NCBI RefSeq assembly: GCF_009695545.1
Contig: NZ_VUNS01000024.1
Coordinates: 1-64,000, forward strand
From: Victivallis lenta
GTDB taxonomy: Bacteria; Verrucomicrobiota; Lentisphaeria; Victivallales; Victivallaceae
DNA: 64,000 nt
Reading direction: 5' to 3'
Of this stretch, positions 41,512 to 49,983 are shown piece by piece (the stretch's first letter is position 1; each line of letters begins with the position of its first letter). Both the position numbers and the translations under genes were made by a program. The notes beneath the pieces are model-generated. The model worked only from the letters and a program-made list of their open reading frames with translations, was not told the DNA's origin and searched no databases.

Positions 41512-41822
41512 ACGACACGCAGAAATCAGAAACCGTCACTGTTGAAACGCGACAGGAAGAAACGAAAAAATCTTCAAATATTCTCCGGGAATCCGGCTGG
41601 TATGTTCTGTGGCGTTCCGGGGATTGGTATGTAATCGATTATTTTTCTCCCACGTACACCACCAATATCGGATGTTTTCCCCGGGAAGCTGCCGCCATTG
41701 CCGTTTTTGAACAGGTCAAGGAACAGATTCCCGCCGAAGCGCAGAGAATCGCGTTGAATCATGCGCTTGAACATTTCCCGGAAATCTTCAGAACTCATAT
41801 TCCCTGCGAGATGGATTTTTAA
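41508..41822 (+). CDS. Small unrecognised protein
   Basis: A 104-residue protein coupled to the gene before it by ATGA. After a charged, probably disordered N-terminus (residues 1-28) comes a compact alpha/beta segment with many aromatics (SGWYVLWRSGDWYVIDYFSP, CFPREAAAIAVFEQVKEQIP). Family unknown. Confidence 0.62.
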   Translation: MNDTQKSETVTVETRQEETKKSSNILRESGWYVLWRSGDWYVIDYFSPTYTTNIGCFPREAAAIAVFEQVKEQIPAEAQRIALNHALEHFPEIFRTHIPCEMDF

Positions 41823-41843
41823 TACAACAAGAAGGCGATTGAT

Positions 41844-42551
41844 ATGGAAACAGACCTTTATCACGTATCCAAACAAAGACACCGTATGCTTTTTGACGCG
41901 ATCAAATTCGATGGTTTTTCGCGGATCGACGGTATTGCGGAACCGAATTTCCATCATCTGGCCAATGCCGTCAACGACATGCCTCATATCATGGTCGAGG
42001 ACTGTCTGTCGTATCTGGATTGGTGCAAACGGGAAAATCGGAACGGCTATATGGATGTACTTCATGACATCATGAGCTTTTATTGGGACAAGCCTGCTTA
42101 TCAGCCCCGGCTGACAAACTGGCGCAACCGGGAACGCAATACAACTGAAAGACATGTCTGGAACATTGTCGCGGAAGCTCGGGACAGCGGGGAACTGAAT
42201 GCTCTCGACACCATTCTGGATTATCTTTTGCCCGGCTGCGACCATCAGGAAACACCGCAAGGCGAAAAAACAGTTCTTTCCTGCTATGAATTTGATGACT
42301 GTTTTTGTATTCCGCAGGGTTCTGAAGAAGGCATCTATCTGCACTGGGTGTTGAGGGGGCGGTTCCGGCAGGAACAAAAACGGAATACGGATGTCCATGT
42401 TGATATTGCTTCAATCAAAACACTACAGACGGATCTTGCGGCCTATAAAATCATGGGGGAAGCGGCCGGTGTACTGGAATACTTTTCCCGGCAGTATGTC
42501 GGCAATAACCTGAAACTCTACACGCCGGATGAAGAATTGAAAAAAAGATGA
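41844..42551 (+). CDS. Unrecognised island protein
   Basis: A 235-residue protein starting after AGAAGGCG. The N-terminal part (HVSKQRHRMLFDAIKFDGFS) and the central helix (NTTERHVWNIVAEARDSGEL) suggest a soluble all-alpha protein, followed by a C-terminal part with SCYEFDDCFCIPQGSEEGIY and LHWVLRGRF. No family recognised. It is the last gene before a strong hairpin. Confidence 0.62.
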   Translation: METDLYHVSKQRHRMLFDAIKFDGFSRIDGIAEPNFHHLANAVNDMPHIMVEDCLSYLDWCKRENRNGYMDVLHDIMSFYWDKPAYQPRLTNWRNRERNTTERHVWNIVAEARDSGELNALDTILDYLLPGCDHQETPQGEKTVLSCYEFDDCFCIPQGSEEGIYLHWVLRGRFRQEQKRNTDVHVDIASIKTLQTDLAAYKIMGEAAGVLEYFSRQYVGNNLKLYTPDEELKKR

Positions 42552-42560
42552 TTGATCCGG

Positions 42561-42595
42561 CTGATTTCCCGGCAGCAGGGCGACCGGGAAATCAG
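42561..42595 (+). promoter_or_regulatory. Hairpin before the DUF4942 gene
   Basis: CTGATTTCCCGG (42561-42572) pairs perfectly over 12 bp with CCGGGAAATCAG (42584-42595). It shares the ATTTCCCGG/CCGGGAAAT core with the hairpins at 34502 and 49910. It lies 41 bases before ATG 42637 and has no T run. Confidence 0.65.
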
Positions 42596-42636
42596 AAGAT
42601 AATCCCCCGGCAACCGTAACCTGATTGGAGGATAGA

Positions 42637-43392
42637 ATGAAAGAACTCACCACCGAACAGATCCAAATTGCCGCAGCCAATTATCGGCTGGCACGGCAAC
42701 ACATGACCAATGCCGTCGAAGAACTGCGGAAATTCGTGATCGCCATGACGAACGTCAATGACGGAAAAGTCACCGTTTTCAATCCGTTCGACGAACGCCG
42801 CGGCGGCCTGAACCTGAACAATCTTGATGACCGCGATCTTGCCGACTACCGGAGGCGGCTGGAAAAAGGCTGCTGGCGTTTGCTGCTCAATAACACAGGA
42901 ATCATGGAAGCTGCCACCAGGGATGACCGTTGCAGTCTTGAGGAACAAATCAACAACGGTACTTTCGGAGCATTCACCGAGGAAAGTATCATCCATGTTT
43001 TGCAGGAGCTGAAAGAGACCGAAGGCAGCTTCGTGAAAAATGTGGTCCGGGAAGCATTCCGGTATTTCAGCCCGAATTATGCCAGAAAGGAGCCGATCCG
43101 GCAGAAAACCGTTTACTGTTGCGCCGCATACGGTTCCATCTCTTTTTCGAGCTGCTACACTCCGGCCTGGGAGCTGTTGGAAAAAGCCCTGCTTCTCTTG
43201 GACCGCAAACCGTTGCCGGCCTACAGCGACAGTCTCGTCTGCCGGATGAATGAGGCTGTACAACGCCATCAGCTGGAATTTGAGTGTCCGTATTTCCGGG
43301 CGAAATTTTATGAAAAATCCAAGACGGCCCATCTGACCTTTACCCGGATGGACTTGATCGACACCATCAACGAAATCGGGAGGGCAGCATAA
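42637..43392 (+). CDS. DUF4942-domain protein
   Basis: A 251-residue protein. The C-terminal half, with FVKNVVREAFRYFSPNYARK and especially FRAKFYEKSKTAHLTFTRMD plus LIDTINEIG, fits DUF4942, a domain common in plasmid and phage proteins near DNA methylases. A strong GGAGG precedes ATG 42637. The stop overlaps the next start by one base. Biochemical role unknown. It precedes, by one gene, the giant methylase/helicase. Confidence 0.72.
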   Translation: MKELTTEQIQIAAANYRLARQHMTNAVEELRKFVIAMTNVNDGKVTVFNPFDERRGGLNLNNLDDRDLADYRRRLEKGCWRLLLNNTGIMEAATRDDRCSLEEQINNGTFGAFTEESIIHVLQELKETEGSFVKNVVREAFRYFSPNYARKEPIRQKTVYCCAAYGSISFSSCYTPAWELLEKALLLLDRKPLPAYSDSLVCRMNEAVQRHQLEFECPYFRAKFYEKSKTAHLTFTRMDLIDTINEIGRAA

Positions 43393-44006
43393 TGAGTTCG
43401 ACTCTTCTTCGCAGCATGAAAGCCTATCAATGCCGGGGCGAGCGGGAGATGATCTATGCGTTGATCACCGATACCGCCGAAAGCAATCTGCACCCGATCT
43501 GCTACAATCACTGGCCGATCGCAGCCGGCCGCAAATATGAGGTGATGAAGACGATCTGCCAGATGGCCGCCGATGTATACGGAGGCATGCTCAAATGGCG
43601 CGGCCGCGACTGGGGACGGGATGGCTCCTGTTCCGAGTTCATGACCTATGGCGAGAATACGCTGAAACGCGCCGCCGAACTTTCCGGCCCGGTTCCGGAT
43701 ATCGACTGCTGCAATATTCTCTATTTCAAGGAGGATGATCCCTGCGCCGACATCTTCGGCAACTTTGAACAGATCGGCTATAAGGTTAAAAACTTTTTCA
43801 ATGAAAAGGTGCTGGTAAAAGAACAGCCGACCGTACTCGACCTGGAAATGGCGTTCCGCATCCGGGACCACTACGAATCCTGTAAACGATATGCGCAGAA
43901 AAGCCAAACACTCGACATCGCCAAACTGCGCAAGAATCTTTATTCCACTTCCTACCTGTTTCCGGCACAATACCGCAATGCGTTCAAAGGCTGCGAAGCT
44001 GCCTGA
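43392..44006 (+). CDS. Unrecognised island protein upstream of the methylase/helicase
   Basis: A 204-residue soluble protein coupled to the DUF4942 gene (TAATG). It has an alpha/beta N-terminus (CRGEREMIYALITDTAESNL) and several cysteines (Cys at SECSFM-like and DIDCCNILYF positions), with no clear zinc motif. No family recognised. It ends 29 bases before the giant gene. Confidence 0.62.
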   Translation: MSSTLLRSMKAYQCRGEREMIYALITDTAESNLHPICYNHWPIAAGRKYEVMKTICQMAADVYGGMLKWRGRDWGRDGSCSEFMTYGENTLKRAAELSGPVPDIDCCNILYFKEDDPCADIFGNFEQIGYKVKNFFNEKVLVKEQPTVLDLEMAFRIRDHYESCKRYAQKSQTLDIAKLRKNLYSTSYLFPAQYRNAFKGCEAA

Positions 44007-44035
44007 GCATTGTCATTGGTCTAAAGGGATTTATC

Positions 44036-47000
44036 ATGGAAGCACTGAATTTCGATCTGTTCGACCTTGAGGCGCCGGAAGAATCTCTGGCGCTGCCGTC
44101 GCTGGAGAGCCTGGGCTGGAAGCCTCGCTTCACATCACCCGCCGCACTGAAACCGATTGCGGACATTCCCCGCAGCAACTATCGGATCAGGCCGGAGGAT
44201 GTGCTGTATCCGGCTGGGGCCAAACACAAAATCGCGGCCAACATCACCGCGATCCGGCTTCTGAAGGAGCTGGAACACTCCGGCCGCTCCCCATCGGATG
44301 ACGAATGCCGGCAGTTGATTCAATACTCCGGTTGGGGCGGGATTCCGCAGGCGTTCGATCCCGACCGGCAGGAGTTCGCCCGGGAGTATGAGGAACTCAA
44401 AGCAGCACTGACCGTTCAGGAGTACGTTTCAGCCCGCGCCTCGACGTTGAACTCCCACTACACGCCGAAGTTTCTGATTGAATTTCTGTGGAAAATTGCG
44501 GAAAAGGCGGGGATCGCCGGAGGCGAGTTCGGGGAGTTCGGCGCCGGCGTCGGCCACTTTATCGGAATGATGCCGGAACAGATCCGCGGCCGCTTCACGG
44601 CGGTGGAAATCGACGACATCTCAGGGCGGATCATGCGGCAACTCTATCCGAATGAGCGAATCATCATCGACGATCTCGCCAAAACATTGATTAAACGCAA
44701 TTCGCTGGATCTGGTCATCGGCAATGTTCCGTTCGATCAAGTCGGGCCGCACGATTCGGATTATGTCGGCTACAACCTGCACAATTACTGCATTGCGCGC
44801 GCACTGGACGCGCTGAAGCCGGGCGGGCTGGCGATTCTGCTGACCACCGCCTCCACGATGGATTCCAAGTCGGTCAATGCCAGAGGCAACTTCGCTTCGA
44901 GAGCTGTCTTGCTTGCCGCGATCCGCCTGCCGAATACCGCATTCGAAGAGGTTGGCACCGAAGTGGTCGCGGATATCCTGATATTGCAGAAGGGAGCGGA
45001 AAACAGGGAAAAATTCCTTGAACTCCAAGCGATTGAGACGCCGGATCACACCGGAATCATGCGGGTGAATGAATATTTTGCCACCCATCCGGAAATGGTT
45101 CTCGGAATTCCGTCCAATACCGGGAAGATGTACGGCAGGGGCGGCAGCGCCACCGTCCTGCCGTTCAGCCGGCCGCTGGCGGAACTTCTGACCGTGCCGG
45201 AGCTGGCAGTACAGCAGGTCGAACAGCCGGAGCCCGATCTCTTCGGAGACACCGGAGAACAAACCCTGGAAGTTGAACTGCCGTATCCCATGCGCGAATA
45301 CACCCTGTTCCAGTTTGACAACCGCATCTGGCAGTGCCGCAACCACCGGGGAGTGCTGTTCACCGACAGAAACGGACGGGAGTTTTCCGGCAACGAATGG
45401 CGCAAGCTGGAACACTTCATTGATTTCAAGGAAACCTTGAATACCCTGCTGGCGCTTCAGCTCGATCCGCAGGCCGCCGCCATCGCCATCGAAGGGAAGC
45501 GGGCTCTGCTGAACCGTCAATACGACTACCATGTCAGGCAGTTCGGCCGCCTCAACAACCGGATCGTCCACCGCAATATGCAGGAGGACCCGGATTACCT
45601 GAAACTCGCCGCGACCGAAAACATCCGCAAAGTGGTGGAAACGACGCTTGACGGCATCAAAACGCATAAGCTGGTCTACGAAAAGGGAGACATCTATTTC
45701 AAGCGGACGCAGCACCCGTGGAAAGAACCGGATTCGGCAGAGGACATCGTGCAGGCGGGCCTGATCTCCCACGCCTACCGGCACCGGATCGACATGGAAT
45801 ACGTTGCGGAGCTGGTGAAGCTCGATCAGGCGGAAGCCCTGAAACTGCTGCTGGCCTCCGGCGAGTTTTTCGAGGAACCGGTCACGCGGGAAATCCAGCT
45901 CAAAAGCGAATACCTTTCGGGGAATGTCGTCCGGAAACTGCAGATCGCCCGCGAACTGGCTCCGCAGAACGTCCCGGCGCTGGAAGCGGTGCAGCCTAAG
46001 CCGCTGCGGATCGAGGAGATCGACTTCCAACTGGGCAGTTTCTGGATTCCGCCGGAGATCGTTCAAAACTGGCTCGAAACCTCATTCGAGACCAGATGCC
46101 GGGTATCCTATGCGAAAGCCGAGGACAAATGGTATGTGACGGCAGACTTCGCCGAGCGATACAGCGTGACGGAATTCCAGATCGCCGACTGGAACCTTTT
46201 CCGGCTGGTGGAAGCTGCTCTGAACCTGAAAGAACCGGCTGTGTACCGCAAAGAGTACGATGCGGACAATGAGGAAAAGCTGGTGCTCGACCAGGAGGCG
46301 ACATTGACCGCCCGACGATACAAAAACGAGTTGAAGAACCGGTTCCGCAACTACGTCATGGACTCCCCCGAGGCCGCCGAACAACTGGAAAGTATCTACA
46401 ACGCCATTTTCAACTCCCATGTGACGCGGCAGTACGAGTTGCCCGCCTTCGACGTTTATCCCGGAGCGGTCGACATCGTCAACGGCAGGAAATTCATCCT
46501 GCGGGAGTATCAGAAGCGGGCGGTCAGCCGCTGCATCGAAGGCAACGCCCTGCTGGCGCACTGCGTCGGAGCCGGTAAAACCGCCATCATGGTCACCGGA
46601 GCGATGGAACTGAAGCGGCTCCGGCTGGCGAGCAAAACGCTGATCGTGGTCCAGAATGCGACGCTGCGCCAGTTCGCCGAATTCGCCCCGAAGCTCTACC
46701 CCCACGCCCAAATCCTGATCGCCGACAAAAAGGATCTGGTCAGGGAGAAGCGGAAGCGGTTCATGTCCCGCATCGCGGTCGGCGACTGGGATATGGTGAT
46801 TATGGCGCAATCCTCGTTCGATATGATCAAGGACGATCCCGACCTGGTGGCCCGGCATTATGAAGAGCAGATCGCCGAGCTTGAACAGATCATCGAAGAG
46901 AGCGAAGATCAGGCCACCATCAAGAATGTGGAGCGGCAGAAAAAGCGTCTGCTGAAGATGCTCGACAAGCTGAACGACAAAAAAGCCGAAGAGGATATCA

Positions 47001-49105
47001 TCTATTTCTCGGACCTCGGCATCGACGCGCTGATGATCGATGAAGCGCACGCCTACAAACGCAACTTCTTCCCGACCAAGCTGCAGCGCATCCGGGGACT
47101 TGACCGCAGCGCCAGCCAGAGGGCGTTCTCATTGTGTCTGAAAATCCGCTATATCATGGAGAAAACCGGCGGCCGCAACATCTACTTTTCCACCGGAACG
47201 CCGGTCACCAATACCATTGCGGAACTCTGGAACATGATCCGGTACATCAGCCCCGCAACGCTGGAGGAGTTCGGCATCAGCACCTTCGACCGTTTCGCCT
47301 CGGTATTCTGCGGTGTGGAGGTGGCGCTGGAGCAGGATGCGGCGGGACGCTTCCGGATGATACAGCGCTTCGCCAAATACTGCAACGTGATCGAACTTTC
47401 GAAGATGTTCCGAAGTGTCGCCGACGTGATTCTGGAAGAGGATCTGGCCGGAGTGGAGCGTCCTCCGATCAAAGGGGGCCGTCCCGAACAGGTCAATATT
47501 CCGCGCAGCCCGGTGATTTCCAGATTCATGGACTACCTCTGCGACCTGTACGAATGGTATGAGGATCACCCGGACAAGCGGCTGCTTTCGCATATTCCGC
47601 TGCTGATCTACGGCATGAGCCGCAAGGTGACGATCGATCCGAGGCTGATCGATCCGCGTTTTCAGGATGACCCGGAATCCAAGCTGAATGTCTGCGTCCG
47701 CAATATTCTTGACAAATACCGGACCTATGAGTCCGTCAAAGGGGCGCAGGTGGTCTTTTGCGACCTTTACCGCAATGTCTGCAACGGCGTCGAGCTGTTC
47801 AATGCCTGGCAGGAGATCAAGCGCAAACTGGTCGCCAACGGCATCCCCGCCGATGAGATCGCCGTAATCGGCGATTACAACATCGACAAGCAGAAAGCCG
47901 ACCTGTTCGAGCGGGTGAATTCGGGAGAGGTCCGCATAATCATCGGCTCGACCATGAAGCTCGGGACCGGCGTCAACATTCAGGAACGCCTCGCGGTCGA
48001 ACACGACCTCGACTGTCCGTTCCGGCCTGCCGACGTAGAGCAGCGCAAGGGACGCATCGTTCGTCAGGGCAACATCCTCGAAGAGGTGGAGATCATCCGC
48101 TATGGAATCGAGCAGACGCTTGACGCCGGAATGTACGCGATCCTCGAACGCAAGCAGAAATTCATCAACGACGCGATGAAGGGCCGCAGTTCCCGCACCG
48201 TTCAGGAGATCAACGATGACTGCGCGCTGGACTACGCCAGCTTCTCGGCCGCGATTTCCGGCAATCCGAAACTCAGGCGCAAGGTCGTAATCGAAACCCG
48301 CCTCAAGGAGCTGGATGTACTGGAGTTCCAATACCGGCGGAATCTCCGCAGCCGGCAGGAGCAGCAGAAGGCGCTGGCCCGGCAGATCCCCGAGATGCAA
48401 AAAGAGATCCCGGAGCTGGAAAAATTCATTCAAGCCTATCCGGAGCTCCCGCTCGGAAGCCTTCCGATCTACTACGGCGACCGGGAACTGACCGGGACGC
48501 TGAAAAACAAAATGGAAGTGTTGGACCACATCCTGCGCGACGCTTTCAGAGCTGCCGCGAGGAATAGTTCGTTTGCGAATCCGGAGGGGATGCAGATCAT
48601 GAAGCCGCTGACCATCGGCACGCTCAAATTCCAACTGGTCGCCAAGGGGTGCAGGGGGTGGCTCGATTATGACACCAAGCAGTCATGCGTGCAGTATCAG
48701 TTCGCCGGCCTGGAGTTGCCGAATCTCCCGGTGCAACTGCAGAAAGAAGCGGATGACGCCGAAAAACTGCTCAACGGCATCCGTAATCTCGTCGCGAACA
48801 AAGCCCGGGAACTGGAAAAAAGCCGTCAGGAACTGGCGGCGAAGATCGCCCGGCTCGCCAAGCTCCAGTCAACTCCGCCCGAAGAATTCGACGCGACCGG
48901 CGAACGCAGCGCCCTGTCGCTGGAGCTCGAACAGATCATCTACGAACTCAACAAAACCAGCGAAGGGATGCGCAAACGATATGAATCTGAAGAGGAACCG
49001 CTTCTCTCTGACTACTTTCCCATGCTCGGTAAAGTCAAAGCTCTCGGTAACGTCGAAATCATCGACGGCAGCGAGGAAGATGCGGCAGAGGAAGAGAGCG
49101 CATGA
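44036..49105 (+). CDS. N6-adenine methylase / SNF2-type helicase fusion
   Basis: A 1689-residue protein of the large mobile-element methylase-helicase type (DarB-like). Residues about 130-290 form an adenine methyltransferase domain: EFGAGVGHFIG (SAM motif I, about 167-177) and NVPF (about 230-233, in place of NPPF/NPPY). Residues about 820-1400 form an SF2/SNF2 helicase: AHCVGAGKTA Walker A about 840, MIDEAHAYKR about 1000, STGTPVTNT, and VEQRKGRIVRQG motif VI about 1335. The C-terminal 250 residues are coiled coil. Such proteins protect incoming element DNA from host restriction or modify it. A single Pro replaces the second catalytic position, so methyl transfer should be tested. Confidence 0.9.
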   Translation: MEALNFDLFDLEAPEESLALPSLESLGWKPRFTSPAALKPIADIPRSNYRIRPEDVLYPAGAKHKIAANITAIRLLKELEHSGRSPSDDECRQLIQYSGWGGIPQAFDPDRQEFAREYEELKAALTVQEYVSARASTLNSHYTPKFLIEFLWKIAEKAGIAGGEFGEFGAGVGHFIGMMPEQIRGRFTAVEIDDISGRIMRQLYPNERIIIDDLAKTLIKRNSLDLVIGNVPFDQVGPHDSDYVGYNLHNYCIARALDALKPGGLAILLTTASTMDSKSVNARGNFASRAVLLAAIRLPNTAFEEVGTEVVADILILQKGAENREKFLELQAIETPDHTGIMRVNEYFATHPEMVLGIPSNTGKMYGRGGSATVLPFSRPLAELLTVPELAVQQVEQPEPDLFGDTGEQTLEVELPYPMREYTLFQFDNRIWQCRNHRGVLFTDRNGREFSGNEWRKLEHFIDFKETLNTLLALQLDPQAAAIAIEGKRALLNRQYDYHVRQFGRLNNRIVHRNMQEDPDYLKLAATENIRKVVETTLDGIKTHKLVYEKGDIYFKRTQHPWKEPDSAEDIVQAGLISHAYRHRIDMEYVAELVKLDQAEALKLLLASGEFFEEPVTREIQLKSEYLSGNVVRKLQIARELAPQNVPALEAVQPKPLRIEEIDFQLGSFWIPPEIVQNWLETSFETRCRVSYAKAEDKWYVTADFAERYSVTEFQIADWNLFRLVEAALNLKEPAVYRKEYDADNEEKLVLDQEATLTARRYKNELKNRFRNYVMDSPEAAEQLESIYNAIFNSHVTRQYELPAFDVYPGAVDIVNGRKFILREYQKRAVSRCIEGNALLAHCVGAGKTAIMVTGAMELKRLRLASKTLIVVQNATLRQFAEFAPKLYPHAQILIADKKDLVREKRKRFMSRIAVGDWDMVIMAQSSFDMIKDDPDLVARHYEEQIAELEQIIEESEDQATIKNVERQKKRLLKMLDKLNDKKAEEDIIYFSDLGIDALMIDEAHAYKRNFFPTKLQRIRGLDRSASQRAFSLCLKIRYIMEKTGGRNIYFSTGTPVTNTIAELWNMIRYISPATLEEFGISTFDRFASVFCGVEVALEQDAAGRFRMIQRFAKYCNVIELSKMFRSVADVILEEDLAGVERPPIKGGRPEQVNIPRSPVISRFMDYLCDLYEWYEDHPDKRLLSHIPLLIYGMSRKVTIDPRLIDPRFQDDPESKLNVCVRNILDKYRTYESVKGAQVVFCDLYRNVCNGVELFNAWQEIKRKLVANGIPADEIAVIGDYNIDKQKADLFERVNSGEVRIIIGSTMKLGTGVNIQERLAVEHDLDCPFRPADVEQRKGRIVRQGNILEEVEIIRYGIEQTLDAGMYAILERKQKFINDAMKGRSSRTVQEINDDCALDYASFSAAISGNPKLRRKVVIETRLKELDVLEFQYRRNLRSRQEQQKALARQIPEMQKEIPELEKFIQAYPELPLGSLPIYYGDRELTGTLKNKMEVLDHILRDAFRAAARNSSFANPEGMQIMKPLTIGTLKFQLVAKGCRGWLDYDTKQSCVQYQFAGLELPNLPVQLQKEADDAEKLLNGIRNLVANKARELEKSRQELAAKIARLAKLQSTPPEEFDATGERSALSLELEQIIYELNKTSEGMRKRYESEEEPLLSDYFPMLGKVKALGNVEIIDGSEEDAAEEESA

Positions 49106-49483
49106 CTACGGTCGAAATTCTTTCGCCGTCAATGAAGCGATTTCCTTATAATGTTTTTTATTGGCACTGCAAAGAGTTATTGTATGCTCACAGGCAGTCG
49201 CAAAAATCAAAGCATCAGCGAGTCCCATGCCGGATTTTAAACAGAATTCCTCCATGAAAACGGTCGCCCGAAGCGAGATGTTTTCATCAATCGGCACGGT
49301 TTGAAAGCCCAGCGAGGACAGAAAATCCTTGATCAGCTTTTGCTCGGCCTTATTTCGTGCTCCCTGAATCAGCTCCATGTATGTGACGGCGGAAATGAAA
49401 CGGTCTTCCGCATCGTCAATCACTGCCGCCGCCTTCGGATTGCCGCGCAAGGCCCAGATCAACACATCGGTATCGAAGAGCAT
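49106..49483 (-). CDS. PIN-domain toxin (VapC-like)
   Basis: A 125-residue PIN-domain ribonuclease. LFDTDVLIWAL gives the first acidic residue, SAVTYMELIQG the conserved Glu, and SGMGLADALIFATA the later Asp pair. It would cleave RNA when released from its antitoxin. It overlaps the antitoxin gene by one base. Its stop directly abuts the stop of the methylase/helicase gene on the other strand, leaving no intergenic space. Confidence 0.87.
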   Translation of the reverse strand: MLFDTDVLIWALRGNPKAAAVIDDAEDRFISAVTYMELIQGARNKAEQKLIKDFLSSLGFQTVPIDENISLRATVFMEEFCLKSGMGLADALIFATACEHTITLCSANKKHYKEIASLTAKEFRP

Positions 49484-49728
49484 CAGAAACTCCTCGGCTT
49501 ACGAAGTTCGCGAACATACGCGGAAACATCCTGCATATCTTCACGGTCGGCCCACATGCCGAATGCCGCAAGGTCGGTTGCTTTTATCTTCCTGGCCTGC
49601 TTTTCACCGGCAGGTACGATAACCGCCATCTTGCGACGGCGGCGAGTCAGCGTCACACGCTCATTGCGTTCGAGTGCCGACATGACTTTCTTCATATTTT
49701 TTCTCAGATCAAGGATACTTGCTTCCAT
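49483..49728 (-). CDS. Phd/YefM-like antitoxin
   Basis: An 81-residue antitoxin. EASILDLRKNMKKVMSALER at the N-terminus resembles the Phd/prevent-host-death DNA-binding fold, followed by VTLTRRRRKMAVIVPA. The C-terminal half (MWADREDMQDVSAYVRELRK) would wrap the PIN toxin. I chose ATG 49728, not the upstream in-frame start at 49755, because it sits right after the operator and matches the family start. Confidence 0.82.
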   Translation of the reverse strand: MEASILDLRKNMKKVMSALERNERVTLTRRRRKMAVIVPAGEKQARKIKATDLAAFGMWADREDMQDVSAYVRELRKPRSF

Positions 49729-49740
49729 TGCATACCTCCA

Positions 49741-49765
49741 AAGTGTACATGACAACTATACACTT
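49741..49765 (-). promoter_or_regulatory. Operator-like inverted repeat of the toxin-antitoxin pair
   Basis: AAGTGTA (49741-49747) and TACACTT (49759-49765) form a perfect 7+7 inverted repeat just upstream of the antitoxin ATG. Autorepression by the antitoxin/toxin complex through such a site is standard for this class. Confidence 0.6.
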
Positions 49766-49872
49766 TATTGATAAAAAATCAAGAGAATATTCTTCTCAAA
49801 GTTAATCTCTTCGACATTGGATATCTATGCAGCATCAAAAATATAAGATACAACCCTTTATCTATCATTCCT

Positions 49873-49947
49873 CCGGCGCAAAGCGCCGGGTGGTTGGTCT
49901 GCGAAGCGAGGAATTTCCCGGCCCTGTGAGGTGAGCCGGGAAATTCC
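49873..49947 (+). promoter_or_regulatory. Double hairpin before the ParB gene
   Basis: CCGGCGC (49873-49879) pairs with GCGCCGG (49883-49889), a tight three-base-loop stem. Then GGAATTTCCCGGC (49910-49922) pairs with GCCGGGAAATTCC (49935-49947). The second is nearly identical to the hairpin at 34502-34539 before PRTRC-E. The ParB start is 37 bases further on. Confidence 0.7.
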
Positions 49948-49983
49948 CGACGGAATATCCTCAACGCGAAAGGAAAGCAGAAC

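Noticed and set aside
44621-48634. Long - strand frames (481, 322 and 501 codons) opposite the methylase/helicase gene
   Set aside because: Compositional shadows of a gene with clear methylase and helicase motifs; no ribosome-binding sites or family features.
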